64,000 nt of DNA from Pseudoalteromonas ruthenica (GCF_008808095.1 NZ_CP023396.1:1240001-1304000), one strand, 5' to 3'; positions 47,937-56,954 are shown, counted from the first letter of the stretch. Program-made: numbers and translations. Notes: generated from the sequence alone by a model not told the origin.

Positions 47937-49157
47937 TTATTTGGTGTAAGCCCTTGGCATCTCACTATCCGTGGTATAACGCTCACGTAATTTATCATGG
48001 CGCGACTGAGTTGAGACCTCAGTACCGTTTATCCACACTTTTTCAATGCGAGTACTGAACTCGAACGGATCGGCACTCCAAAGTACCAAATCAGCGGGTT
48101 TACCCGGCGCAATTTGCCCTACATCTAAATTAAATGCCGAGGCAACATTACTGGTGATCGCTGCCAGTGCCCCTTGCGCTGTCATGCCATATGACACGGC
48201 ATTGCCCGCATCAAAGCGCAATTGATACAAATTGTGAGCGCTATCTCCAGCAATGGTCAGGATCACGGTGACGCCTGCTTGCTCCAATTTCGCAGCGTTC
48301 TCTAAATGAGCGTGCATTGAGTCAAAACTACCTGGCAGGTTATCCATGGCACTGATCACCACAGGTGTATCACTGTCAGCAAGCTGCTCGGTAATTAATA
48401 CGGCATCTTGCGCCCCCGCAAAAACCATGTCGACATCAAAGCGTGCTTTTACTTTGAGCAGCTCTAACATATCCGATGCCCGCGACACGTCTATCACTAG
48501 CGGGATTTCTTTGGCAAAGACTGCATCGAGGATTTCTGCCTCTTTGCCTTTGGACTTATCGTCGTCTTCATCACGTTCACTGTGCTTTTCTAGCGTATCA
48601 ATCAGTGTTTGCAACGACAGCGCACGTGAGCCTTCATGTTTAGCTCCAAGCTTTACATGTAAGGCCACGCCTTGGCGGGTTACACTGTCAAATTCGCCTG
48701 ATAACGACACCAATGACGCCAGGCCGGCAAAAATATCATCGCCACCATAGGGTGCAATCACATTGCTGGTAATACCGCCTTTGCGTGCATAAGGGATTAA
48801 GCTTGAGCGCGGATTGAAGGCTAAGCTTGGGTCGAAAGTCATTGTCGCTTTTTTATCACCGCCATCACGCGAGTCTGCAACGGCACTGACCTCCACAAGG
48901 CCTAAGCCGTTCAGCGAGCCAATAAAGCCCGGAGTGAGGATTTTATCCTCAGCATCAATAATGGTATCGGCGCTCACTTCACTGGGGTTCACAGCAACAA
49001 TGTTACCGCTTTCTATTACCACTGTTGCGTCTTTTAATACGCCCTGCTGTGCTGCGGTATAGACCGTGGCATTGGTAATCGCCAGGCTTTCAGCGTAAGT
49101 TTGCGTGCTCATTACGAAGGCGGCGCTAATTGCTGTCAATTTAAATAAGTTCATCAT
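47937..49157 (-). CDS. Exported amidohydrolase-family protein with degenerate metal site
   Basis: A 406-residue amidohydrolase-fold protein with a Sec signal peptide ending TYAES. The beta-sandwich and barrel landmarks are present: LAITNATVYTAAQQG, IIDAEDKILTPGFIG, GKPADLVLWSADPFE and VWINGTEVSTQ. Where active members read GxIDxHxH, this one reads PGFIGSLNGLG, so the first two metal histidines are missing; no clear replacement ligands are seen. It is 8 bp after its intact paralogue and probably works with it, perhaps as a non-catalytic partner. Either of two adjacent ATGs (49157, 49154) could start it, both behind AAGGAG. Confidence 0.82.
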   Translation of the reverse strand: MMNLFKLTAISAAFVMSTQTYAESLAITNATVYTAAQQGVLKDATVVIESGNIVAVNPSEVSADTIIDAEDKILTPGFIGSLNGLGLVEVSAVADSRDGGDKKATMTFDPSLAFNPRSSLIPYARKGGITSNVIAPYGGDDIFAGLASLVSLSGEFDSVTRQGVALHVKLGAKHEGSRALSLQTLIDTLEKHSERDEDDDKSKGKEAEILDAVFAKEIPLVIDVSRASDMLELLKVKARFDVDMVFAGAQDAVLITEQLADSDTPVVISAMDNLPGSFDSMHAHLENAAKLEQAGVTVILTIAGDSAHNLYQLRFDAGNAVSYGMTAQGALAAITSNVASAFNLDVGQIAPGKPADLVLWSADPFEFSTRIEKVWINGTEVSTQSRHDKLRERYTTDSEMPRAYTK

Positions 49158-49165
49158 ACAACTCC

Positions 49166-50560
49166 TTAGCGTTGGCCTAACATAAAGTCACTTTGTGCTT
49201 GGTATTTTTCATCGTTACGGTCATACACTTTGGCACCGTCGATAAACACCTGCTCTGCTTTGGCATACACACTGAATGGGTTTTGATTCCAAAGTACCAC
49301 ATCGGCTTGCTTGCCTGCGCTTAAGGTACCCGTTTTATCTGCTACGCCCAGTGATTTTGCAGCATTGGAGGTGATCCACTTAATAGCATGCGCTTCATCA
49401 ATGTCGAAGCCATTATCATTGGCGCGATACATTACTTTCGCCGCTTCTTGGTTTAGGCGCTGAATTGTGGTGTCAGAGTCTGAATGCACAATAGCGCAGG
49501 AATTTTTAACCGCATCTACGATGGCAACATTCTCTTGTACCATGTCATAGGCTTCCATTTTGAATCCCCACCAATCTGGCCACAGTGCGGCACAGTTGCC
49601 ATTCTCAGCGAGTAAATCAGCGATTTTGTAAGCCTCGATACCATGGTGGAACGTGCCTGAGTGGTAGCCAAACTCTTTACCTAAATCAATCATCATCGCC
49701 ATTTCTTCAGCTTTATAGCAATGATTGTGAATGAGGATGTCACCGTCCAATACCGCACTGAGCGTATCTAACGTAATATCACGCTCAGGCGCTTCTACGT
49801 TCTTACCCGCATCGTAGTCCGCTTCATACTTCTCCCAAGCACGCTTGTACTCAGTTGCGTCAATCCACGCCTTTCGGTAACCCGCCATGTTGCCCATTCG
49901 CGTTGATGGCAACACACCTTTACTGCCATAAACGCGCTTAGGGTTCTCACCACAAGCCATTTTTAAGCCATAGGGTGCCTCAGGAAACTTCATTCCCTGC
50001 ATAGTGTGTGCCGGTACATTTTTTAGCGTCACGCTGCGCCCACCGAATAAGTTCGCTGAGCCGGGCAAAATCTGCAAAGTGGTGATCCCGCCTTCACGGG
50101 CACGGTTAAATCCAGGGTCTTGCGGCCACACTGAATGCTCCACCCACACGGCTGCGGTGTTAGGGCTGGTCATTTCATTACCATCTTGGTGTGATTCTAC
50201 CGCTGGACTTGGATAAGCACCCAGGTGGGAGTGGACATCAATGATACCAGGTGTCACCCATTTACCTTGTGCGTTGATGGTGACATCGGCTTGCACGTCC
50301 AGGTCTTTGCCTACCTGCTTAATTTGCCCGTCAACCATGTACACATCGCCGGCATCGATGCGCTGACCATCACCCGTTAATACTGTGGCATTGGTGATCA
50401 ACGTCGATTGACGTGGCATAGGCTGATAAGTACTTGGATAGGGGTTCTTTTCGATAGATATTTTTTCGCCTTGCGGACCGTCACTTTGCTGGCAACCGGC
50501 TACTGCCAGCGCCACGGCAACAGCACTTAGGCTTGCTGTGTATTTACGCATTGTTTTCAT
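49166..50560 (-). CDS. Amidohydrolase-family lipoprotein with intact metal site
   Basis: About 464 residues. The N-terminus carries a lipoprotein signal with lipobox VAGC, so it should be membrane-anchored on the periplasmic side. The metal motif is intact: TPGIIDVHSHLG, with further ligand-like residues in HNHCYKAEEM, SGTFHHGIEAY and IVHSDSDTT; the C-terminal GTLSAGKQADVVLWNQNPF is typical of imidazolonepropionase/dihydroorotase relatives. Substrate unknown. Starts at 50563 (GTG), 50560 or 50551 are all possible; the signal peptide is complete from any. It pairs with the degenerate gene downstream. Confidence 0.85.
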   Translation of the reverse strand: MKTMRKYTASLSAVAVALAVAGCQQSDGPQGEKISIEKNPYPSTYQPMPRQSTLITNATVLTGDGQRIDAGDVYMVDGQIKQVGKDLDVQADVTINAQGKWVTPGIIDVHSHLGAYPSPAVESHQDGNEMTSPNTAAVWVEHSVWPQDPGFNRAREGGITTLQILPGSANLFGGRSVTLKNVPAHTMQGMKFPEAPYGLKMACGENPKRVYGSKGVLPSTRMGNMAGYRKAWIDATEYKRAWEKYEADYDAGKNVEAPERDITLDTLSAVLDGDILIHNHCYKAEEMAMMIDLGKEFGYHSGTFHHGIEAYKIADLLAENGNCAALWPDWWGFKMEAYDMVQENVAIVDAVKNSCAIVHSDSDTTIQRLNQEAAKVMYRANDNGFDIDEAHAIKWITSNAAKSLGVADKTGTLSAGKQADVVLWNQNPFSVYAKAEQVFIDGAKVYDRNDEKYQAQSDFMLGQR

Positions 50561-50563
50561 CAC

Positions 50564-50993
50564 TCCGTTTTTTGCGTAACTTTAACCAATCATTGCGCAA
50601 AATGCGAAAATTTAAGGTTAATGAACAGTAAACTGAGATGAAAAAGAGAGGGTTATGGGTACACGCTTGGCAAAAATGATTAAATAAAAAACAACAGTGC
50701 CGACGCCTTGAGGTGGGTTATCCTGACACCCGCAGTTACATCTGCCGTGACACAATCCCAGCGACTGATGAGGATGAGCCGTCAAACTCGAAAAAGCGTC
50801 ACCCTTTTCAACAAAAAAAGCAAAAAAAAAGTGTGTCCAAATAGGGTCGCCAATACCTTGAAAAATGGTGCGCTTTGCGCCCTTCGACACACTTGACACA
50901 GATGCTTACATTCGGAGACACCTTATTCATGCTATGAACAATTATGTGGCGCATACTTACATTGCACCCGACGAATGTACTAAGGAGAATACA
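50564..50993. other. 430-bp gene-free region with inverted repeat
   Basis: No convincing coding frame is seen between the amidohydrolase start and the DUF3718 start. It holds the divergent promoters, A-runs near 50811-50830 and an inverted repeat at 50829-50894 (AAGTGTGTC/GACACACTT) that encloses a smaller GC hairpin. An untranslated RNA or operator is possible. Confidence 0.4.
50829..50894. repeat. Inverted repeat AAGTGTGTC/GACACACTT
   Basis: Perfect 9-bp arms at 50829-50837 and 50886-50894 enclose 48 bp that itself holds GTGCGC/GCGC pairing at about 50869-50881. It lies 100-165 bp before the DUF3718 start codon and may be part of its promoter region. Confidence 0.5.
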
Positions 50994-51353
50994 ATGAAAC
51001 GCACCGCATTATTAACCAGCGCTTTGGCCCTTGGCCTACTTTCAACTACAGCCTCTGCAGATAGCTCAAAATTTATAGCTGCCGATAACAGCGCTGGCAC
51101 CGAGTTATGTATGGCAATTACTAAAAACAGCCCACTGAAGCTGCGCCGCTCTATGAAAGAGCATTACGTTAATACCTACACCATGGAAAACAAATTAGCG
51201 TGTAATGATTTAACTGTTCGCCAATTTGCCAGCCTTTACGGCTTCGATCGCAGCCTCAAAGTCCTCAATATAGAGCGCCTAACTGAAACCTCTATTCGCG
51301 ATTTAGCAGCCAAAAACGACACCGATTCTTTTATGGTGTACGGCTCAAAGTAA
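50994..51353 (+). CDS. DUF3718-like exported protein
   Basis: A 119-residue protein with a Sec signal peptide (MKRTALLTSALALGLLSTTASA). The mature part has two cysteines, in AGTELCMAITKNS and in NKLACNDLTVRQFA, the latter resembling the conserved ACN motif of DUF3718 proteins. The two could form a periplasmic disulfide. The ATG at 50994 has AAGGAG upstream; earlier in-frame starts do not. It is monocistronic, ending in a shared terminator. Function unknown. Confidence 0.75.
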   Translation: MKRTALLTSALALGLLSTTASADSSKFIAADNSAGTELCMAITKNSPLKLRRSMKEHYVNTYTMENKLACNDLTVRQFASLYGFDRSLKVLNIERLTETSIRDLAAKNDTDSFMVYGSK

Positions 51354-51382
51354 TATCACCTTTGATTCCATCCCTGGAAGTA

Positions 51383-51409
51383 AAGCCCGCCAATGCGGGC
51401 TTTTTTTTT
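51383..51409. terminator. Bidirectional terminator
   Basis: AAGCCCGC/GCGGGCTT stem, CAAT loop, then a run of T residues on the plus strand. It ends the DUF3718 message and touches the stop of the convergent DUF445 gene. Confidence 0.9.
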
Positions 51410-52088
51410 ACAGCCAATAAGCGAGCGCACCGAACGCACCGCCAAAGACCCCTCCCCATACGACTAACCAGCCTAAGTGAGCGCGGATCATCGTTTGAAT
51501 AATCTCTTTGACCATGGCTGGGGTTAACTCATCTAAGCGCTGGCTCACCAGTTGCTTAACCTGCGCCTGCAAATCGCTACCACCGCCTAGTTGCGCAATA
51601 ATCTGCTCGCGTGTTTGTTCATCTTGTAGCATTTCTGCGATGGCCTCACGCATTTTATCAGCAAACGGCTCACGCATCGGCTCGAGCGCTGCTCGACCAC
51701 CAAACATACCTAGCATGGACCCAAACTGTGACTGCTCTATCACCTGTACCAACTTATCAAAAGCCAGCGACATATCCAGATGGTTAATTAATGCATCCAT
51801 TTGCGGCGCTGGCATCTGCGCTGAGGCCTTTTTGAGGTTCTCAGGAGATAGAAACTGCTCTTCAATGAGCTCATGTATCCCTTGTTTAAACGCATTAAAT
51901 TTAATCTGCACCACACCTGAGCCGTACAATAACGGTACTTTTTCGAACAGCATATGCACGGCAAGCCAATTGGTTAGTGCGCCTGATAACGCAAATAACC
52001 CCATGCTCAACAACAGTGGCTGCTCTAGGTGCCACCCGACTAATGTAACAATGAGGGCAATCAATGACGTTACACTGCTTTTATTCAC
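51408..52088 (-). CDS. DUF445 family membrane protein
   Basis: A 226-residue protein with two N-terminal hydrophobic stretches (about 7-24 and 25-45), a long amphipathic helical middle, and a final membrane helix (WLVVWGGVFGGAFGALAYWL). The motif GALTNWLAVHMLFEKVP near residue 37 is the DUF445 signature. Function unknown; it is thought to be an inner-membrane protein. The start is GTG at 52088 with AAGGAG seven bases upstream. Confidence 0.85.
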   Translation of the reverse strand: MNKSSVTSLIALIVTLVGWHLEQPLLLSMGLFALSGALTNWLAVHMLFEKVPLLYGSGVVQIKFNAFKQGIHELIEEQFLSPENLKKASAQMPAPQMDALINHLDMSLAFDKLVQVIEQSQFGSMLGMFGGRAALEPMREPFADKMREAIAEMLQDEQTREQIIAQLGGGSDLQAQVKQLVSQRLDELTPAMVKEIIQTMIRAHLGWLVVWGGVFGGAFGALAYWL

Positions 52089-52214
52089 GCGTTCACTCCT
52101 TCTAAAATCGCTGCAGACTATTTTAACGTGGGATTAGACTTTGCGGAAAATTTTTGCATCAATCAACAACTTTGCCATACTCATATCACCGCACTCTAAA
52201 TTTGCTAACTTGCC

Positions 52215-53093
52215 ATGTGGAACGCCGTCGCCCAAGTAATTAGTGATACCTTAGCTACTCCTTTCGAAATCACGCAAAAGCAGCAATTAAGTAATTCCTC
52301 GGCCGATATGCTATTTCGTATCAGCGATGGGCAACATACATTTTTTGTTAAAGTTGCCCCGCTCAGTGCGCTGGAGCGTCTTGAGTGCGAAGCGCAAAGC
52401 TTGTCGCTATTAACACAAGAGTCGTTGTTTTTGGTGCCGGACTGCTTAGCCACAGACACCACTCTGGAGTTTGCTTTTAATATTATAGAGTGGCTGGATT
52501 TTAGTGACCCTACCCCTCCCAACTGGGCAAAAATGGGTGAATATCTGGCGATGATGCATCAAAAGCACGAACAGGCCATGTTTGGCAATGAACAAGACAA
52601 TTTCATTGGCGTTACTGCACAGCCCAATCGATGGCACAAAAAGTGGGATGTATTCTTTAGTGAAGAACGTATCGGCTGGCAAATGCAGTTACTGGCGGAA
52701 AAAGGGTTTCACTTTTGTGATATCGATACGTTAGTGGATTGTGTTAAAGCGCGCTTGCACAGCCACAACGTGCAACCGTCATTATTACATGGGGATCTGT
52801 GGCGCGGTAATGTCGGCTTTGTTAACTCCGTCCCATGCCTATACGATCCAGCCTGTTATTACGGTGATAGAGAAGCGGATATTGCTATGACACGGTTATT
52901 TGGCCCTTTCCCAGACGCCTTTTATACCGCTTATAACGCACACTACCCGCTGGCGCACGATCATCGCTCCCGCGAGGGAATATACAACCTCTATCACCTG
53001 CTTAATCATGCCAACATCTTCGCCGGTCATTATTTGACGCAGGCGCGTGACAGTATCGAAACCATAATTCATCAACAAAACGGTGGCGATTAA
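52215..53093 (+). CDS. Fructosamine kinase family protein
   Basis: A 292-residue cytosolic kinase of the fructosamine-3-kinase/ribulosamine-kinase family, which repairs glycated proteins by phosphorylating the bound sugar. Signatures are FFVKVAPLSALERLECEAQSL (ATP lysine), LLHGDLWRGNVGF (catalytic Asp) and LYDPACYYGDREADIAMT (metal site). It resembles E. coli YniA. It is divergent from the DUF445 gene and precedes the CPXCG gene. Confidence 0.92.
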   Translation: MWNAVAQVISDTLATPFEITQKQQLSNSSADMLFRISDGQHTFFVKVAPLSALERLECEAQSLSLLTQESLFLVPDCLATDTTLEFAFNIIEWLDFSDPTPPNWAKMGEYLAMMHQKHEQAMFGNEQDNFIGVTAQPNRWHKKWDVFFSEERIGWQMQLLAEKGFHFCDIDTLVDCVKARLHSHNVQPSLLHGDLWRGNVGFVNSVPCLYDPACYYGDREADIAMTRLFGPFPDAFYTAYNAHYPLAHDHRSREGIYNLYHLLNHANIFAGHYLTQARDSIETIIHQQNGGD

Positions 53094-53193
53094 TAGCACA
53101 ATTGCGCCTTTTCACTGCGTCAAATTAGTCGGAATTCGTAGCAAAAACGCACTATACTCAAAGTATGTCATCAGACTGTCATACGAGGCGGCT

Positions 53194-53397
53194 ATGAAAG
53201 ACTACAGCCTACAGCGCATTCGCTGTCCCCATTGCGGCAATCATATTTTTGTTGATGTCGATACATCTTCAGGGGATCAAGACTACTACGAGGATTGCTC
53301 AGCGTGCTGTAACCCTATTCACCTTAATATGCACATCGACTACGCCTTAAACAAAGTACAGTTAAGGGTCGACGCCGACGATGAGCAAATTTTTTAA
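53194..53397 (+). CDS. CPXCG motif-containing small protein
   Basis: A 67-residue protein with two paired-cysteine clusters, IRCPHCGNHIFV and EDCSACCNPIHL, which probably bind one zinc ion. This is the CPXCG family, function unknown, common next to housekeeping genes in marine gammaproteobacteria. The ATG at 53194 has GAGG five bases upstream; the frame is open earlier but without similarity. Confidence 0.85.
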   Translation: MKDYSLQRIRCPHCGNHIFVDVDTSSGDQDYYEDCSACCNPIHLNMHIDYALNKVQLRVDADDEQIF

Positions 53398-53408
53398 CCT
53401 GCGCATTG

Positions 53409-54038
53409 TTAGGGTTTGTGTTGTTGTAGGTAACGCTGCACCGTATTGACTATGGTGTAAGTCTGCTGGTCTACCTCAATATTAAAGACACTGCCAGTGA
53501 CTGCCTCGCCAATATTGGTAATGCTTAAGGTTTCAGGAATAAGATGCAGCCAAAAGCCCTGTTCACTGAGCTCGCCCACGGTAAGGCTTGCGCCATTAAC
53601 GCACACAAACCCTTTATATAAGACGTAGTCACGCCACTTCTCATCCAAGGATAAATGCAAGCGGCAGTTATCTTCACTGTCTATACGCTCAAGTACTTCA
53701 CTGGTGGTGTGAATGTGCCCAGAGACAATATGCCCGCCTAACTCAGTGCCAAAGGTGACTGACCGCTCAAAATTAACTGCGTGGCCTGGTCGCAACTGGC
53801 CTAAGTTGGTGAGAGCCAAAGTTTCATCAATTACATCGAAATGCACTTGGCCGACAACATCACCGGCGGGGCTTTCTACTTTAACAACGGTAAGACAACA
53901 ACCATTGATGGCAATGCTGGCCCCTAAGTCTAGGTGCTGTAAGTAATTTTTATTCACAGAAAGTACTAACCGCAGAACCGCGTCTTCGAGCTTTGCAGCA
54001 ACGACATGAGCTTGGCACTGCACTATTCCGGTAAACAT
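53409..54038 (-). CDS. ribE: Riboflavin synthase, alpha chain
   Basis: Dismutates two 6,7-dimethyl-8-ribityllumazines to riboflavin. 209 residues formed by two lumazine-binding repeats: the N-terminus MFTGIVQC, then INGCCLTVV in repeat one and CVNGASLTVGEL in repeat two, with ELGGHIVSGHIH between. It is convergent with the CPXCG gene and divergent from the MATE gene. No FMN riboswitch is seen in the 70 bp upstream. Confidence 0.95.
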   Translation of the reverse strand: MFTGIVQCQAHVVAAKLEDAVLRLVLSVNKNYLQHLDLGASIAINGCCLTVVKVESPAGDVVGQVHFDVIDETLALTNLGQLRPGHAVNFERSVTFGTELGGHIVSGHIHTTSEVLERIDSEDNCRLHLSLDEKWRDYVLYKGFVCVNGASLTVGELSEQGFWLHLIPETLSITNIGEAVTGSVFNIEVDQQTYTIVNTVQRYLQQHKP

Positions 54039-54108
54039 CGCTATTCCTTTTTTTCATATCACACACAGGATACACTTACCTTTTATCTTATCTGATGTTT
54101 TCTCTCTT

Positions 54109-55461
54109 ATGAAGTTTTGTACTTGGGAGGCTGGGCGTTTGTTGCGTTTGGCCGCACCGGTGTTTTTTGCACAAGTTACGTTGGTATTAATGTCGGTCGT
54201 CGACACCATTATGGCTGGCCAAGTAAGTGCCGTTGACCTAGCCGCTCTTTCAATTGCGACCGGATTGTGGAACCCCATGGTACTGGCACTGTTAGGCGTC
54301 TTATTGGCACTCACTTCGTTAGTTGCTCATAGCTTTGGGGCAAATGACGAGCCGGCAATTCGTACCCATTTTCAGCAAGGCTGTTACTTAGCCGTGCTGC
54401 TCTGTTTAGCCGGCGTCGCGATTGCGCAATTGGCGCCGGTGCTCATTGCACAACTCGATACTCAAGCCAGCGTAAAAGTACTGGCTCAAGATTATATCGA
54501 CTATATCCAATGGGGCCTGCCTGGGTTCTTTGTTTACTCGCTGTTTCGCAACGTGGCTGAGGGGAAGGCCTACACCGCGCCTGCATTTTATATTTCAATT
54601 ATCGGTTTGCTGGTGAATATTCCCGCCAATTATATATTTATACACGGCCACTTCGGCGCACCTGCGCTCGGAGGTGCTGGCTGTGGCGTCGCTACGGCCC
54701 TCGTCTTTGCGGCCATGGGCAGTGCTCAGTTTATTTATAGTTTAATAAGTAAACGCATCGATGGACCAGGTTTGTTTCGTCATTTTGCCAAGCCTGACGG
54801 CAGAGCTATTTGGGCGATGTTTAAACTCGGCGTGCCGCTGTCATTAGCGACCTTTTTCGAGGTGACGTTATTTGCTTGTATTCCTTTATTTATTGCCTCG
54901 CTGGGGGCTATCGCCGTCGCCGGTCACCAGGTCGCCGCTTCGGTCACTACCTTGTTGTTTATGCTGCCAATGAGCCTATCGATGGCAGTGGCCATTCGCT
55001 TTGGCAACCTATACGGACAGCAGGACTTTGTTGCACTTAAACGCTGCATGAGTACAAGTTTTGTGTTGTCTATCGCCATCGCGGCATTGGTTGCCTTAGT
55101 CACTTACCTGCTGCGTTTTGATATCAGCGCCATATACAGTGATAACCCCGAGGTAATAGCACTTGCCGCAAGCATTATGGTGCTCGCCTGTTTTTATCAA
55201 CTACCGGATGCACTGCAAGTGGTTAGCAGCGGTATGCTCAGAGGGATCAAGCATACCAGTCCAATTTCATACATTACCTTCATCTCTTACTGGCTGATCG
55301 GCTTTGCTCTAGGCTACGTACTAGGTCGTACTGATTACATCGTGCCAGCGATGGGACCGCAAGGGTTCTGGTTAGGGATCATTGTCGGCTTATCTTGTGC
55401 TGCGGTACTGCTTATTTGGACTCTCAGGAGGCGACTTGCTCAGGCTCCTTTTAATTTTTAG
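54109..55461 (+). CDS. MATE family efflux protein (NorM type)
   Basis: A 450-residue inner-membrane multidrug/toxin exporter with twelve hydrophobic segments, driven by Na+ or H+. Conserved stretches are FAQVTLVLMSVVDTIMAGQV at helix one, ALAALSIATGLWNP-like in helix two, and GAGCGVATALVF. The final part RTDYIVPAMGPQGFWLG is typical of NorM. No clear Shine-Dalgarno precedes the ATG at 54109. The DUF3080 gene overlaps its last 26 bp. Confidence 0.88.
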   Translation: MKFCTWEAGRLLRLAAPVFFAQVTLVLMSVVDTIMAGQVSAVDLAALSIATGLWNPMVLALLGVLLALTSLVAHSFGANDEPAIRTHFQQGCYLAVLLCLAGVAIAQLAPVLIAQLDTQASVKVLAQDYIDYIQWGLPGFFVYSLFRNVAEGKAYTAPAFYISIIGLLVNIPANYIFIHGHFGAPALGGAGCGVATALVFAAMGSAQFIYSLISKRIDGPGLFRHFAKPDGRAIWAMFKLGVPLSLATFFEVTLFACIPLFIASLGAIAVAGHQVAASVTTLLFMLPMSLSMAVAIRFGNLYGQQDFVALKRCMSTSFVLSIAIAALVALVTYLLRFDISAIYSDNPEVIALAASIMVLACFYQLPDALQVVSSGMLRGIKHTSPISYITFISYWLIGFALGYVLGRTDYIVPAMGPQGFWLGIIVGLSCAAVLLIWTLRRRLAQAPFNF

Positions 55462-56458
55462 TTTGGTTGTGCTCGCTGGCTGCGCCGAGGGGCCCGAGCA
55501 GGTCCACGAAGAATATCGTGCGCGGCTCGCTAAATTTTTACCTATTAATGAAGCACATACCCTAACCGTTGAACGCTGGCCTGAGTTTAGCGCAGAGCCT
55601 CTGGACAGCGGCGTGCGCATGGGCATTTTGGAGCTTGGCCAACTGGGCCATTGTCAGCTTGCCACTGACATTGCCGGGCGCAACAATCAACTGGGTAAAG
55701 TTGCTACGGCCAGTGAACGTTTTAAGTATCACCTACGCTTTTTACAACAAGTGAACGCCTGCCTAAATCACCCCGATAGCGAGACATTAAGTCCATCGCT
55801 TATCGCTGCTCTTGAGCAGGAAAAACAATTTAAGACACGCACCCTGGGCCAAGCTTTTAATAACTTGCTGGCCCAAGAAAAAGAGCTTAAACACCTCTTT
55901 ACCTTTTCGCGCAACGCGCTCGATTTTGACGAGCAAGCGGGTCGCGTAAATAGCCAAAGTGCGCTGACCCAACTTGCCAATATTGCAGATAACCTTGCCC
56001 AGCACAATGTTGAAGATATTGATACCGAGCAACTGACGCAAGCGCTTGAGCAGCTAAACCGCAGTGATTATATAGCCAAGTTACTGCGCGCAACGCGCGA
56101 GCAAATTGCCCTAAACAATGCCCTGAGCGCCGAGCTTGAGCGCATCAAGTTACCCGGAGATATTTGCGCTGCCCATAAAAACAACCGTAATAGCATGATA
56201 GTGCATAATATCTTTAACAAGTTCTACATTGGCCAACTGCAAGGCTTTCAAAGCCACCTCGCCGGCAGGTTACAGCAATTACAGCCCATTTTTACCCGCA
56301 TACTGCAATTTCAGCCAGACGACAGCCATATCAAGGTACAGTTGCTAGGCACTCATGGCGAGCCGAGCTTGCTCGCGGAGCTTAAAACATCGAGCCGCCG
56401 CCATGTAACCTGGTGGCAAGCGTTTTACAAACACTGCGATTTAACACCAGGTGAGTAA
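55436..56458 (+). CDS. DUF3080 family lipoprotein
   Basis: A 340-residue lipoprotein with a short signal and lipobox VLAGC near residue 15. The rest is mostly helical, with LRFLQQVNACLNHPDS and HNIFNKFYIGQLQGFQSHLAG as conserved parts, and it ends TWWQAFYKHCDLTPGE. The start is TTG at 55436 with a perfect AGGAGG four bases upstream, inside the end of the MATE gene, so translation is coupled. Function unknown; an envelope role is likely. Confidence 0.82.
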   Translation: MLRLLLIFSLVVLAGCAEGPEQVHEEYRARLAKFLPINEAHTLTVERWPEFSAEPLDSGVRMGILELGQLGHCQLATDIAGRNNQLGKVATASERFKYHLRFLQQVNACLNHPDSETLSPSLIAALEQEKQFKTRTLGQAFNNLLAQEKELKHLFTFSRNALDFDEQAGRVNSQSALTQLANIADNLAQHNVEDIDTEQLTQALEQLNRSDYIAKLLRATREQIALNNALSAELERIKLPGDICAAHKNNRNSMIVHNIFNKFYIGQLQGFQSHLAGRLQQLQPIFTRILQFQPDDSHIKVQLLGTHGEPSLLAELKTSSRRHVTWWQAFYKHCDLTPGE

Positions 56459-56495
56459 AATAACAGCAAACAAACAATAATTCCTTGAAAGTTGC

Positions 56496-56524
56496 TTGAT
56501 TAGCTTCGTTTCTCGCTATATATT
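56496..56524 (+). promoter_or_regulatory. Promoter of the tRNA-Val cluster
   Basis: -35 TTGATT (56496-56501), a 17-bp spacer and -10 TATATT (56519-56524) are followed by a GC-rich discriminator (ACACCGCG), the pattern of stringently controlled stable-RNA promoters. The first tRNA starts about 45 bp downstream. Confidence 0.75.
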
Positions 56525-56574
56525 ACACCGCGTTGTCAACGCCGTAACGTTTTGCCTTGATAACAAAAAATTGT

Positions 56575-56651
56575 ACGACCGTAGCTCAGTTGGTTAGAGC
56601 ACTACCTTGACATGGTAGGGGTCGGTGGTTCGAATCCACTCGGTCGTACCA
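56575..56651 (+). tRNA. tRNA-Val (anticodon GAC), copy 1
   Basis: A 77-nt gene with encoded CCA, acceptor arms ACGACCG/CGGTCGT, anticodon loop TTGACAT with GAC, and the TTCGAAT T-loop. It closely resembles E. coli tRNA-Val(GAC). Confidence 0.97.
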
Positions 56652-56680
56652 ATTCTCAAAAAAGACATCTCGTATTCTGT

Positions 56681-56757
56681 ACGACCGTAGCTCAGTTGGT
56701 TAGAGCACTACCTTGACATGGTAGGGGTCGGTGGTTCGAATCCACTCGGTCGTACCA
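56681..56757 (+). tRNA. tRNA-Val (anticodon GAC), copy 2
   Basis: Identical in sequence to copy 1; same transcript expected. Confidence 0.97.
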
Positions 56758-56786
56758 ATTCTCAAAAAAGACATCTCGTATTCTGT

Positions 56787-56863
56787 ACGACCGTAGCTCA
56801 GTTGGTTAGAGCACTACCTTGACATGGTAGGGGTCGGTGGTTCGAATCCACTCGGTCGTACCA
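56787..56863 (+). tRNA. tRNA-Val (anticodon GAC), copy 3
   Basis: Identical in sequence to copies 1 and 2. The downstream sequence to 56954 is AT-rich, with only a weak AT hairpin as possible terminator. Confidence 0.97.
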
Positions 56864-56954
56864 ATTTATTTTCCAGCCTTTATTAATAAATTCAGAAAAA
56901 TTTATTTCTGATATTGTATATTCAAGTGCCTATACAGAGTAACTCGAATAGAGC

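Larger units (their letters stand above)
56575..56863 (+). repeat. 106-bp tandem repeat made of tRNA-Val plus spacer
   Basis: The three tRNA genes begin at 56575, 56681 and 56787, exactly 106 bp apart. Both 29-bp spacers (from AATTCTCAAAAAAGAC on) are also identical, so the unit has been duplicated as tRNA plus spacer. Confidence 0.95.

Noticed and set aside
50765..50793. Hammerhead-ribozyme-like core CTGATGA ... CGAAA
   Set aside because: The two core boxes are present, but stem II does not pair beyond two bases and no stem I partner for the flanks is found.
50618..50899. 93-codon minus-strand frame in the gap before DUF3718
   Set aside because: Non-protein-like composition, poor start, and it covers an inverted repeat.
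51508..52137. 209-codon plus-strand frame opposite DUF445
   Set aside because: Cys/Ser-rich shadow translation; DUF445 has a good ribosome site and family motif.
56575..56863. Regular repeat with constant spacing, as in a CRISPR array
   Set aside because: The repeat unit is a complete tRNA-Val gene and the spacers are identical, not unique.
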